Below are positions 35,166-49,300 of a DNA stretch of 64,000 bases, piece by piece. Source of the stretch: Oscheius onirici (taxonomy: Eukaryota; Nematoda; Chromadorea; Rhabditida; Rhabditidae). The first letter of the stretch is position 1; every line of letters starts with the position of its first letter. The notes beneath the pieces are model-generated. The model searched no databases. It had not been told where the DNA came from and was given only the letters and a program-made list of their open reading frames with translations. The stretch covers positions 4,712,001 to 4,776,000 of the forward strand of contig OW051473.1 of assembly GCA_932521025.1 (NCBI GenBank). The letters are read 5' to 3'. A program made the translations under genes and the position numbers.

Positions 35166-36990
35166 ATGAATCGTCGTTCCATTGTTATGCTGTTGTTCCT
35201 ATGGTTAACGGCCGTTGGCTTCGTCACTTCGTGTGTCGACTTACTTTTTGTTGTTGACCCTAAGTCCGCGGTAAACAATCTCGCAGATATTTTTTCAATT
35301 GTTTATAGCAATCGCTGGACCGGTCTGTAAAGATCGCAAATGAACTGGGGAGACGTGATTTGTTTCTTTCGGTCGTGAGCAAAAAGGGCAGTCGCTATGT
35401 TTCAGTTACTGCCAAGGTAGGCTCATGAAGTGCACTTATCCATAGACTAGAACAAAGCCGACTTGATTGAGATGCTACATCATGTTCAAGGATCTTACGC
35501 GGAGCTTCTAGAAGCTGTATTTAAGAAGATTGCCAGGAAGACGAGTACTCTTCTACAAACTTGGAAATGTAACTGCATTTTCAGATGAAAGGCTTTTGAT
35601 TGTGCTACTCTTTTCTGAAACGGAGACCCCTCCAAAGCTTATGACTTTTTGGAAAGAGATGAAAAACTCTACCCTTCACGTGTTCAGAGTCGGAACAGCT
35701 ATGACAAGGTAGTACCGTTTTGATTTCAAGTTAATTGTAGTTGCAGTGGGGCTCCGATTAGAGGAGAAGGTGTATCTTTCGACAAACTCATATCTTGTGC
35801 AAAGAAGATACATGGTACAAATGATATTCGTCGAGTTGTTCCAACTGGGAAGACATCACGACAAAGAACAAGTGAAAACGATACGCTCACGACATTGGGA
35901 GATTCAGGGTAACAAAACAATTTTGTAAAACTATTAGAGTTAAGTGGAACCACGAAACGTCATCCGATTTTCAAAAGAACCAGCACGTCTGCACCGAGTA
36001 CTAAAGACTCCGTTGGATCTTCCAAACCAACAAGGTATGGAACATATCTCATTACCTAAATGTTTTTAGTGCTTTACCTCCTACTCCAATAAGACTTCAA
36101 CGGAACCGTGTTGCAAGGAAAGGGTAAATTGATTAACTATGAGGGCTTGATATTATTGTTCTTATTTAGACTTGAGGTACCTGAAATCGCTGCTAAATCG
36201 CTGTATTCCTGGAAAACGAGAACCCAAGAAGCAACGACCTCCAAGCCAGTACCTCCAGGTGATTAAACCAAGTTTTTGTCAAACTTGATTCCAGGCTGTG
36301 TGGCTGACATTCTTTTTCTCATAGACTTCTCAAAAGGGACAGGGGAGAAGAGTCAAGATTACTTTGACATAGCAGCTAGCGCTGTTGGAATGCTTCCTAT
36401 TGGAGCTGATGCCGTTCGAGTACGATTTCCTCATTCTTTTCAAAACGGTTTAGGTGGGGATGATCGGTTACAGTGGACCAGGAAGAGCGACTGCACTGTT
36501 CCACCTTAACAAACACGATTCCAAAGATGACCTGATAGAGTAAGCATACGAAACTAGAAAATATTATTGATTAGAGAGCTGTTTAAAATGCAACAACACG
36601 GTGGTACAACACGGACAGGAGAAGCTATTCGATTTGCTAAAAAGGAATTTGGAGCTACTCGAAGTGGAGCAAGAAAAGGGTCGAAGCGTGTGATTGTACT
36701 TTTTACTGATGGATTTTCTCAAGTTTGCGTTATCAGAGCGTTTTTGTAGCTTGTATTTGAGGACGATCCTGTTCCGGCTGCAGAGGAAGCTCGTCGAGAA
36801 GGAATCCAGATTATCACTGTGTCAGTTGCCGACCCTTTTTCGCCGAATAAGGAGGAACTGCAAGCGATAACCGGTCGCAAAGAGGTTTCGTCCCTATTGC
36901 AGAAAAACAGTAAAATTTCAGCTGTTGCTTATCTCGCCAAAAAGTCAGCAGATTCGTGAGAAGATTCTTGGGAGACAATGTAGTTTGTGA
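35166..36990 (+). CDS. Secreted protein with two von Willebrand factor A domains
   Basis: Thirteen exons give 458 residues: 35166-35270, 35309-35416, 35451-35544, 35585-35708, 35747-35908, 35945-36034, 36070-36123, 36170-36258, 36295-36419, 36454-36539, 36575-36722, 36762-36884 and 36922-36990. A signal peptide (SIVMLLFLWLTAVGFVTS) precedes a first vWA fold (DLLFVVDPKSA, LLIVLLFSE). This copy lacks an orthodox MIDAS, with DPKSA in place of DxSxS. A basic Ser/Thr/Pro linker leads to a second vWA (DILFLIDFSKG, GGTTRTGEAI, VIVLFTDGFSQ) with Asp, Ser, Thr and Asp metal ligands. It is likely an extracellular adhesion or matrix protein. No lectin, EGF or CUB domain is present in this model. AATAAA follows the stop. 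Confidence 0.85.
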
Positions 36991-37323
36991 CAATAAATAA
37001 ATCTTCATTCTGTGAATATATATGGATAATCGATGGAACCCACGAGATGAAATCTCAGATATCTACACGAATTTTACAGTGCACGGCGCAGCAGTGGCAT
37101 GGAAATGTGGCTTTGAACTGATCATGGGAAATCTATTCGAGGAGGAAAATACTAGTAGATGAAAATGCTGACAGGGGTTTTGAGGAGGGCAACAAATAAA
37201 GAAGTCGATTACAAGCGATACACCCGTGGACGAGGATAATAGTCAAACATGACACCGGCGACTGACACCCGACACGCATCTGCAAAACCATGATTATGGA
37301 GCGGATGTTTTGAAATACCATAC
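36991..37323. other. Convergent 3' region
   Basis: 333 nt between the vWA gene stop and the stop of the minus-strand ELM2/SANT gene. AATAAA for the plus gene lies just after its stop. No other feature is seen. Confidence 0.5.
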
Positions 37324-40300
37324 CTAGTTTATAATTTGAGTCGTGTGGTTGAGGTGCCGCTGGAGAATCGGAAGCACGCTACGCTGAGGAAGACCCGGGA
37401 TTCCTTGCTGGCTTAGCAAACTCTAAAAGCTTAACATGAACGGTGACCAGATCCATTCTCAGTTACCTGTGTCAAGGTAAGATTTTGGGCACTGAGCTGA
37501 TTGTTGTTTGGCGACATTCCTTGAGCAATTCCTTGAGTCAGACCTTGCAATGTAGCCGGCAGATTTCCCAGGTTCAATGCACCGTTGGGGAAAGAGGCTT
37601 GGGAAACTTGGGCATTTTGTGCGGCCAACTGAGCATCGACCTGAGCTTTGGCCTCGGCTTCGGCTCGAGCTTTCATGGCGTGAGACTTCATGTGGGCATT
37701 GAGAGACTAAAAAGGTTATAAAACAGCCTTCGGAAAGTTTACCTTGACTTTCTCAAAGCATTTGTCACAGAGGCGACAATGGAAGAAACCGTCAGCACTT
37801 GGCTGAGCTCCCTTCTTGCTGCTGCTAATCGAAGCACGAGGAGCGGACTGAAAATCAAATGCTGGATTCATAAAGATGCAATATTTACCGGCTGATAGTT
37901 TCTCTGAATCCCGGGGTACTCGGGCTTAGGCGATGTATTTCGGAATGCAGAAACGCCGGACCCTGCATCTGCAGCGAGTGGAGAAGCCATCGCGAGCAGA
38001 CCGGAGCTAAAGCAATTAATTAGTTCCAAAAGGGTGCACTAACTCACAAGCTGTTTGCATGAGAGCGTGACTCGGTCAAGTAATCTTGCAGTCCCTGGAA
38101 AGCGGGGTGACCAGCATTTGCCTTATTAAGAATTTCAATTTCCTCCTCCTTCGTCTCCTCCAAGGACACCTTTTTGATGCCGAGCCCGTCTTCCATCTGA
38201 ATAAGGAGATACATAAAACACACAAAACCACTCACATGCTGCATGTTAATTTCAAGAAGCTGACGCTTCCGTCGCAGATTCCGCAGCTTACGGTAGTCCT
38301 CAGGACAAGCCTTCTTCCAGCTGTAATAGAACTCGATGCACTCTTTCACAGTCTTCACACCGACCTAAAAATTAAATAAGACTTAATTAAATAGAGGAAA
38401 TTGCAATTTCTTGCGAAACTTGATGAAAGTCCTTTTCGCTCTTGTAGATAGAATCTTGGAAGGAATTGATTTGCTCTGGAGTCCATTCGGAAGTATCGCT
38501 GTAACTTGCTCCAAAGACAATCGGGTACTGTTCCCAATCCAAGGTGTCGCTTCGGAGAAGATCACCAACAGCAGCTTCAATGTTTCCCTTGTTTTCCATC
38601 AACAAGTTGAGGGCAAGCTCTCTGTTCTTTCCAGGACTGGGGACTGCTTGACTGCAAGCAAGAAGCTCGTACGCTTCCACTGAAATTTACGTATTTGATA
38701 AATGGTACTCAAGAAACATACCTTGCTTTTTGTCAATGCCACTCATAACTTCAGCAGAGAATATCTGGACATCCTTGTCTTCAATCGCCTCACGCTCAGC
38801 ATCACTTATTTCCCTGTCCTTCCATTTGTACACTTTTGCCTGGAACGAAGTTCCAATGTTGATATGGCTGGAAATTAAAAAGTATAGGATCAAAACAATC
38901 GCTCACGGTGTTGCGTCACTGAAGGAAGGAGGCACAATGTCATCCGAGTCGTCGTCCAATTCACACATTGAGGCGTTTGAATCCTTTCGGCCAAAATTGG
39001 ACGAGAACTTCCTATAGTTATCATCACCGGATCTGAGTCATATTTATAGAACTTGAACATGTGAAACGAACCGGTGCGATGACGTCGAGGCAAAAGACTC
39101 TTTTCTCAAAGCCTCCAGTTCGTCAGCGAAGTTGGCCTGGTTCATTTGAGTTGCCATATAGAAAAAGCCTTTCTTCCTAGCCGGGCCATTTTCATTACGT
39201 TCAGCTCCATACGGAAAATGGGATGGAGGTGTCATGACGTTCGTCTCGTCAATTTTCAGTCCAGGTGAATCGTCACTCATCTCTGCGTCCCCACCTAAAA
39301 GGAATTTCATAAACTAGTCTGGCGACACTTATTCACCGTTGTGATTGTGAATCATCTCCGTCGCACCTGCGCCAGAGCCGGAGGCGGCAACAACCTGGAA
39401 AATGTCAACATTCTCAGAAAACATTGGCTACGTTATCAGCAACTGCTGCAAAGATGAGCCTGATAAGGCGCAAATTTCGAACGTATGCAACACATGCAGT
39501 TGTCTTCCTACTCCTCTCTGCGTAGGATAAACAAGTCTGCGCAATTGAATCGAAAGCCAAGAAAACACGTCTTTCAGACACCCCGGCGGCGTTCCATCAC
39601 ATTTGGCTGATGCAGCCTATTCTGTTCGACTACTCATTGCTAACCCGCCATAGCAGACGACGCAGCGAGTTTGAAAAGGCATTCCATTTGGGATTCATAT
39701 TGCTAAAAGCAGTTTAAATGGGAAAACATACCTGGGCTGTGCTTTGGGCGAGCCCCTTGCAGGCTTGCCAAAATAGTCCGGTGCCGTTTCGCATGGGGCT
39801 CAAAATGGGTGGAGGAGTGTACTTCGTCGTTGTTTCGCCGAATCGAGGAGCGCGCAGCTGGCTGAAAAAAGAAGCATTATGGGTGGTCTGTGACGATTTG
39901 CGAAACTGTGTGTGTTGCGTGGGAAAAAGAAGAACTGTCACGTATGAAAACATTTGACTATGACGAATTTTTAATGAATTCTCATGTGTGTCTAGTGAAA
40001 AGGAGAAAAAGGTGAATAACGTAGAATTGCGGTAATTAAGACTAACTGGTCAATGAAGTGGAAGCGCTATCCGCCTTCACCGCTAGCTTTCAGTTGGCAT
40101 GGGGAATCCCGTTGTTTGACAGATTTCCGCGATGCCCGTTCACAAAAAAACGACCTGGTGCATCCCAAGTGCAGAAGAAGAGTACCACATGGCATTATAT
40201 TTGTAGGATAAAAGTATTCTTAATCTTATCAAAAGCTTGTAAAATTACTTGAATATAAAAAGATGAATGGCGGTCTTTTGCATGTGGGTCGGACCGTGTG

Positions 40301-43300
40301 GACTGCACTTTATGTGCTGACGATCCGCTGCAGATAGCAATCACGCGCTGATCATGAATCAATGCAGCGCTTGCACCATTTAAGGCTAACCCCAAACGTG
40401 GTTCAGCGTTCCACGTGTGACTCCCTTCACTTAATGCGACATTCCAGTTTAAATTGCAGAAAACCTCCACAAATGTGGTGACCATTCAATAGTGAGGGTT
40501 AGAGTTCATTTTTGGCATTTGGGCCTCAGTTAAGACAACCGTTCAACAATCAGCAAGATGTGCAAAATGAAGCTCACTACTTTGGTCTAATGTATACGCT
40601 TCGCGTCTAGGCAAAACACATGCGCATCGATGTTCCTGCAGATTGTTGGCGTTGCAAAAACCTGCTGCATGCGGAAGTTGATGACAGAGAAAAGAAACTT
40701 GGAAATGATTTTTGCACTCCTCCATCGCAGTCGAATGCTATTTCTATCACTAGCTATTAGTCTATGTCACTTGGCTTAGTACACCAACACCACTCATTTT
40801 TTTCTCAAACCCACTAAAGTATGCGAAAAAGCACGATGAAGTTGTTGACGCGGAGACAAATTCTGCGCGGAAGAGTTATGTTTTGCAGAATTAGCAGCAT
40901 AGGAGACCGACTGACTAAACGAGCATGCCTGCGCCGCAATACATCCTATTTACGCCGGTTGCATTTTTGAGAGAGTTGTTCGCAATTGGCGACCCATACA
41001 GAGAAAGTGTCCAGAAGGTCTCGGATACGCATGTGCACGCTGCAGTGAAATGCATTTCGAATGGAGAGCGGCCAGAGTGACGTCAAGAACTGAGAGAAAG
41101 ATAGAGAGATAGAGAATGATCATAGTGAACAACACAAGGAAATTGGCAAATCTTCCTGTCTCATGCGAGAACAGTTAATTGCGCGTGGTATGATCCAGCT
41201 CTGACACTTTATGCTCTTAGAAAGCTTGCCTATCAAAACAAAGCGTGACAAGCAAAAGGTTGCTTTCTGGTTAAGAATTTTACTTTAGAAGGTTAGGAAT
41301 TGAGCAACGCGACCGGTTCTCAGAGAACAAAACGATATACGAGCCTGTTGCTTCACAATTGATGAAAGATAGAGAAACTGCCATGAATCCTGAAGCGACT
41401 TCTTTTAGAAGCTATGACTAACTAAGGGGTGTTTATAGGACGCCATGTTCATCATATTCGAAAATAGCAGGTAAAGTTTAAGGCTGCTTAGAAGGCAGAA
41501 CAATAGAAAGCTTTTGAAGCTCTATCCGATTAGCTGTACAATATATCTGGCAAAATGAGATTAGAAACTATTTGTTCGAAAGAATTTGGCTGAGCTCACA
41601 GACACTAATATGACCAAATTGAGAGCGAGTCATCTATTTATGCAGAGAAGCTTTCAAAGACTATTGATGAAGACGTGCAAAAGCATCAATACAACCTTGT
41701 TTCCAGAAAAATAAAGCATGTGAGCAAAATGTTTAGACGGGCTCCAAGATAATCCAAGATTTAAAATCATGCAGACTACTCTAATTCTCTAAGATTTGTG
41801 TACAAAACCTATCACTATCAAATGACAAAAAATCACTATCAAATGACAGTGATTACATCATTCGCATTTTCTTTTAAACCCAAGTAAACAACTTTTCAGA
41901 TAAAGTTAAAGGTTCTTGATGAAAACATGTGCATAAACCGAATCGCCTGAGAAAGAAAACATGACACTCGGAACAAGAAAAGCGGATTAAAGAATGGAGG
42001 GACTGTCATTTCGGACACCGTGAGCGGGATAGATACTTTGTTAAATCTGCAACTTGTTTTTCGTCTGTCAACCATGGTCTAACATCTCAACACGCGTAAA
42101 CAAGATATTGAGGGAAAGCGAGAGAGGAGGGAAGCAGACATGCACGGAACTGCGGGCAGAAACAACTTTTGACCAAGTGGTGCGCTGCTGCAGGAGCAAA
42201 GAGAGCAATCAGCAGCAATATGCCTGGGACCCGTATGGCTCTACTGAAAAACATTGAAGGTCCCACCTCTTTGTCGCCATTTGTGAAGCTTTGCGAGTGG
42301 GAATGTAGACATGGCGTTTGGGAGCACCGGAGTTCTTTCTCGGCGGTGAATGTTCCAGAAGACTTGATTTCTTTCGCACGGATTCTGTCTGAAAGAACGA
42401 TCATTGAGCTCTAATGAATACGAATTACGTCCATGGGAGAGTCCTCGAACTTGACTTCCTTCTTAACCACCGGCTGAGGAGACAACATCCTGCAAAATGT
42501 GCCATAAACACTGGTAAAAAATTCAGTTTAGATTGGTTCAGCGATTTTATAGGAAATACTTAGTAAATAGGCTGGAAATGTGCTTCTACTCGCGTGGCGA
42601 GTGAATCATTTTGCTGGTTAATTGAAGCATTCTCTCCCGGGCTTATTACGTCGATCACAGGGCGAATATTTTAATATGTTGCGACTATTCTATTATTGCG
42701 TTAACTTTCGAGCGAGTTCCACCCACAAGCGCAAAGATTTCTTAAATGATCGACAAGTTCGTATATTTAATTTGTAATGTCTAACGAGAATGACAATGGA
42801 CTGCCGGAAAAAATCGAGAATGTTGCCTTTTGCAGCGAGACTAGCAAAGATAAAAGCCGTCGAAGACATGGCCGATAAGTTCTTTTCGTATGGGGCATTC
42901 GTGCAAAAACCGATTTATTGACCGTCAATAATCGGTTCTTCTCAGTCATTTGATCTACTAAAATATTAGGGTTTTTTTCGTGTCAAAAAGTCTCTCGTCT
43001 AGTCTAAAACAATGAGCTGGAAGGCTTATCTCATTTCGCTGCAAAAACGATCGAAGAATTTGAGGGGCGGCTAGGGACGTTGAGGGCAAAACAAAAAACA
43101 GCGACAGGCTGCAACCCTCCTCGCTCTTTCCCGAAAATCAAAAAGAGGAGGCGAGTGAGCTTTGTCAGTCTGGGGCTCCAATTAATTTGGGGCTGTAGTT
43201 CCCCGACAGAACTCTTTGTTTTCACCCACGTGGCCATTTGATTCAATTGCGTCTACTTCACAAACAATTCTAAAAGTTTCGAAAAATTACTAATTAGGGA

Positions 43301-46300
43301 GCGAATATTTTACTTCGGCTTGCAAAAAAAACAAAGAGAAATGTTAATAAAAAGAAAAACGATCATTTGTCTCATGAAAGGCTTCAGCAGTTGAGGGAGG
43401 GACTTTCCAACACATAGACTCCGGAATTGAATTTCCGGTTGTTTCTAGAGACATTCGGGAGGTCTTTGCCCAGCATGGGTCCAATGTTTCTTTTTTTTCA
43501 GCAAATTGAACAAATATCCTTTCTGTAGTGAGATATTGATCAGCGCTAGGATGAAACCGAAATTCCGCCGATTTCAGACTCAAAAACAAACTCATTATTC
43601 ACATAATCCCGTTTTCTCAAACTTTTAATATTTGTTTCGGAGACCGTTTTGTTTTTCTATGAATAGTAGAATGCGATGTCTGTGTTTGGCTTGAGGTAAG
43701 TTTGCAAAACAAACGAGAAGGCACAACAGTTTTTTGGTCGACTAGTGTAGTCTACCGCGCTGTTGTCTGCTATTAGCCGACAACAATCAAGTATCCGTAA
43801 GTTCCCGTTCAAAAAATAGATTTCTTAGTATCAATATGACCCACGCTTCATAATTAAAACAGTATTTCCTCATCCACTATGTTTTTCAAAAGTGAAAGTT
43901 GCTTGAAAATGACTGGACCTCATAGATAACATTAACAGGTGAAAAAAGTGGCCAGTCGAGGAGTGTTGCGCGTTTTCAGCCAGCGTCGGTAGACCTGTTT
44001 TGGGACAGACACAGAATGTAAACCAACTGGGAATCAATGGAAAAGTGCGCTCTGATAACGGAAGCTTCGGAGCAAAAATACCGACAGTTGGCTACTCTCG
44101 AAAGAAGGGGCACTTTCACAATGTATGTGGAAGTGTGACAAAACAAAATTGATTGTCGAGATTTTGCCGCGCGTTCTATATTCTCGTGTCATAACTGTAG
44201 GCGTTGCCAATTGTGTCCACGTGCAATCGGCTCAGTTTTTGCCCCCAAACCAACAGTTCCATTCCACGTGCACAATTTCCGCTTTTTCAGTTTGTTTTCC
44301 AAAAATTCAAAGTATCACCTTTGTCCCAAGGCGAATTGCTGTATTGCCAAAAGCAACAGCGGACCGGGTGTGAATGGAGTAGACAGACTCATAGCCACAA
44401 GTAGCAAATTGAGAGATACGCGTATGTATATGGAGAGGTGTGGCTTAACAGGGAGGCGAACGGTATAAAAACTTCCGCCAATTAGGTTCCTGTGGGAACG
44501 GAATGCACCGTAGCCGGGTTGTCAGACAAGACGTGCTTCAAAATCTTCTACTAGTGACAGTGTGTAAACATTGCTAATTGAAGGTAAAAGACGGCAAAAC
44601 AGCTTTTTCGGTGCGGTTTCCCTATTTGACTAATAGCTTTCTTTATCTCAATTACATAGTTATTATGTCTTGGTACATTGCTTGAATTGAGGATTATCAT
44701 GTTCATTGCGAGGGAATAACAAGAAAATTGAACCAAAAAGATACGCTTTAAAAGAAAGATTGTGAAATTGAGGCAGATTAAGCTGTAAAAGTCTATGAAG
44801 GCGATGCCCACACCCACGATGCTCAATAACGCGAGAAAGTCATTCGATCTTGATTATTTGGCAGAAAAATCGAATGTGTGACTCAATTAAAAGAACAAAG
44901 TGCAGGCAAAGGAAGAAATCCATTTCTTGTTCTGTGTGACCACCGGGGCGCATGTCTGGTGTGTAAAGCGTTATATTCAAGGGCGAACTAAAGGGGAGAT
45001 GGATCTAGAACTACACGTGGTCAATGGGCACCTCTGGCTATGTTGTCTACTGGCCACAACTTTGCCGACACCTATATCGTCCCTTTTGAGCAGTCAAGCG
45101 CCACAAAAAGTCGATGGGTGGATTGGTGTGAGAAGGTGTTATTCGACCGCTTACCCCATGTTATTTTAAGTATTAAAAACATCCGGGCAGCCAGATTCAA
45201 GCTTAGAAGGACTGGGTCCAAGGACTAAACAAGGTCAAAATGTTGAAAGTACAAAATTGTCAGTTTTCGTCTTTTTACAGGGGCGTACGTCTGTACATCC
45301 ACGCGTCAACTAGAGAGCAGCCCCCGCTCATTCCAAAACATGGATATGACACTATGCCCTTGGGTTATCCTTTCTCGTTTTCCCTTATTACGCGCCTACT
45401 AGATCTATTTTTGATCCTGCTCAAAACATTTTCATTTTTTGCTCGCACATTTTTACAGATCAAAATGATTCAAGCTCGTTTAACTACCAGTGCCACATGA
45501 ACAGCATTTCGATGTGTCATCATAAAGCTTCCAATGAGAAAATAAGGCATAAAGCTTCAAAAAATTTGAAAAGGAAACTCACGAATTTCTCTGGTACTGA
45601 GGCTGGTCGTATGTCCTCGGTGGTGATAGAATCATTTCCGTCGGTTGTGAGAACTTCCTCTGCGCGTTGCTAATCTGTAAATTGTTCACTCGAACTAGCT
45701 CAAAAACGCGAATTACCTGAATTCCCCTGGCACGCTTGCTCCATCTGGCATCCATGCTCTGATTGTAGGTTTGATGCTGAAAATCAGTGATTGAAATATG
45801 CGGCGCGGATAATAACGCAGATAGAACATATGTTTAGATTTACAAATGGTGATGGCGTAATGGTAAGAAAGCAATTAACTCACCTCACGTGGACGCTTTT
45901 CGTAGGGTATATTATAATCATAGAAGTTCGCGTGGACACTGATCTTGCGCCGGTCAAACTGAAATTGCACTTTGACAAAAAGATGGAAAAGTCTGCTGCC
46001 ACTTAGTAAGAAAAAAGAGACTCACCTTTTCTTGATTAGCTTGCTGACCGTATTGAGGGGGATGAGGCTGCTGGAAGCTGCTCTGCGGCTGATCATGGTA
46101 CTTTCCATCTGCCATCAGCATGCTGTTGCCGCCATCAAAAGACTGCAAAATGCAAGTAGCAGCAGTGAATGTGACTGTTTGCTCAGCCGCACCGGCATTG
46201 ATCTCGCCTTGACTCTTACTCTCGAATACCCACCATTTCGCGATGTGTCAAAGGCGGCGAATCAATGTGAGGCGGTGAAAACTTTCTTCTGGGATCGTAT

Positions 46301-49300
46301 ACCGGTTCTTCTACTACTGCTCCTCCTCCACCGTCTCCTCCATTCATACAGCTCGGAGATTCCTGAAACTTGTGACGGTTGTCACGACAACCAACACCCC
46401 GTATCATATGATAACCGCAGTTGATAGTACTCTGGGAAATGACATATTTTCCCGCTCTTGACACATAATCGTCTCCTCGCTACGCAAAAGTTTGAAAACC
46501 GGGGGACTTACTGAATAGAAATTTCCATTCTGTTGCATAGCGGCCTGCGGATCAGGGTAATATCCAGAATTGTTATATTGAGCGCAACTGCTCATCTGCT
46601 GCTGATATCCGTATGTCTGAAAAATTCAAATTGGCTAGAGCAAGTATATCATTAGTTTGTTCAACGCTTTAATCTCAAAATGTTCTGTCTACTTATTTTT
46701 GGTTCAAATTCTTAGAAGTGGAGGAGAAAAGGAAGAAATTCGAGAATTTCCGAAAAATAACGACTGATTTGTAATTAGGAGGACTAGTGGAAGGAAAAAG
46801 AGCGACTAACGCGATCGTTTACATCATTCTGATTATATTGAAAAGAATGCAAAATACGCTGACTAATAAAAACATTTCGTCGTTTTTTCTAGGGACGAGA
46901 TCAATATCTCAGTCTCCTTAACTCTCACACCCATGCAAACATTAGAATGGCCCATGCCTAAGCCACGTGCTCCCAAGGGTTTTCGGTTCCTTTAGGGCTT
47001 TTTCTCTTTTCTTTTCAAAAATCCTTCTATGTCGAAAACTATAAAAATAATGGTAACTGCTTACCTTCTCCTGCTGCGCAAAGTAGCGTGGATCGTGCAT
47101 CATGGAGACGGAGCGCCTCGGCGCATCAGGCTGCGCCCAGACTCCACCGGGAACCGCCACTTCTGCCGTCTGCAAAACAACTTTTTATTCTTCAAAAAAG
47201 GGTAAATAAGCAAAAATTTGGAAGTTTGCAGATGTCTTCTCAACTGCCATCGTCTGCTCTACCTTGTATTTGTTCAGATCACGTGGCAGTGTTGGATTTC
47301 GTTTTTTTTTGAAAACAAATGTTCATTCTTGATCTTTTTTTGAAATGTGTACAGGAAAAAGTATGCTAAAATCAGTTGCAATCAGGTGATATATATTTGA
47401 ATTTGCATTTGAAGGTTTTTCAAATTAACACTAATCACATCACTATGTCTATTCGCCACGATTTTGATCGTTTAAATTTGTGGTACGTCGCCAAGACGAA
47501 CACACTAATGACTTCAAAAAGTGTTTTGGAAAAGCTTTAAGGCAGGGCAACAAATGCGGAAATTGTTTCAAAAAATAACAAGAAAAAACGAGTCTTCTTT
47601 GCCTATATTGGATTAAATGTTTCTATCTGTCACATGCGACTATACGGCACAAAAACAGTCTGTTGACCTTTCTCACTTTCCCGGTTCCCTTTCGCCTAGC
47701 GCAATCTACACCCGCAAAGAAATAATTAGTGCAGTAAGGAAAAGAGACAAGTCTCCGGAATCTCGGCGGTAGTAAAATGACGCGCATGAGCCATATTACA
47801 ACTTGACGAGAACTGCTTGTTGTTAAAAAAAAGTTGCAGCATCATAAATGTTCTGAGAAATCCGACCGAAAAGAAAAGGTTTTGGAACAATTCATAGGCA
47901 TATGAGTTAAATCCATAGAGACATTGCGCTTGGAAGAGTTCAAACAACGCCGAAAAAAACTAACTGAAAGCCTTAATGGCGCCGGAAGCATAGACTGAGC
48001 AATGTGTCGTTTTGAATGATATCGTATCTCGGAGGCCTAGAGAACAGTGAAAATTGGAAAAAAGTCATCTTTCATCATTAGAAAACAGCCGCAGTTGAAC
48101 GTTTTTTTTCAGAAGGGTAAACAAAGGCTCCGATCGGCGGAAATTATGAACTTTCGGGCAAGTGATAAGAGAAAACGTAGTGCAAGGAAACAGTCGAGGA
48201 ATGACCCTCACGGCCTCAATGACGCCTATTGAGCGATTTGTACCCCGCGTCAAAAAGTCGCGAACTTCTGCAAGTTGTTTTCACAGGTTCAAGTACTCTT
48301 TGACTGTCTATACTATCCACTTGAAATGATGACTTTTGAACGAAGTCCTCATGTCTACAGAAACAGCTAATTATTTGTTCATCTTACTAATAAGAGCGTA
48401 AAAGATGCACATGCGTCGGTCGTGAGAACCGAGAAGGGGCCTTGAGTGTAACATATCAATATATGAATGGGACAGACAGCGCGTTTTTAGTTATTGGGGC
48501 TGTGGGCCCGTGTTGCGAGAGTGGGATAGAAGTAAAAGGTGTGAATGTGTATTGTCTCTGCGGCGCCGCCTTTGAAACGCAACCAATTTGGACAGAGCGA
48601 GAATTTCAGCAGTACCTTTAAAAGCCCATGAAAGATGAAGAGACTAGAGAAGAGGGCACGAAATTCTAGACATCAATGCAGCTGATTGAGAATGCCGCGC
48701 GAGAATTTAGAATTTACGCTCTCACGAGTTTGGACGTGACGAGCTTGAAAGCAAAAAGAGACACTCAATAGAAGAGAGCAGAAACAAAGGTAATTATTGA
48801 CCTAAAGAAACTAATAATCATCGATAAAAAATTGAACCGTGGGAGGAACGGCCTCCAAGCCCGCTGGCTTTTTGCCCGATATTACACTTGGTTGATGTTG
48901 CGTTCCAAAGGAAGAAAGAAATGTAGCGAAAACAATAGAACCTCGGTTGGCGCGAATCGGAGAATTATGTACACAGTCTGGAGATCATTCTCGTCTAGAA
49001 CAAACTACAAATAGTCTGGGCTAATGAGAAGTTAGAAAAATTTATAAAAGTCTTTAGTCTATCTGTAAATATGTAAGAAAGAGAAAGGCTGCCTGATAAG
49101 AACTGCAATTTGCACCGGTATGAACGGCAGTCAAAGATACGAAGGCGCTTTGGAGGGTTCGAAATGAGAAGACGGGCGAGGCAGAAGTCAGTGGACAAAA
49201 TTATAGTGACAGTGGACGTAAACAAGTCAAGACTGTCCAGGAAGGGGACTGAACGAGTCCCCCCGAAATATTGATCGTCTATTTGTATGTTTTTCCTTGC

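Noticed and set aside
42087-42414. Overlapping ORFs on both strands inside a saeg-1 intron
   Set aside because: No splice-consistent link to the gene on either strand; the minus frame starts without a promoter or splice signal and matches nothing known to me.
46216-46424. Plus-strand ORF rich in Leu ([12 protein letters not shown])
   Set aside because: It is antisense to a Gly-rich exon of the saeg-1-like gene.
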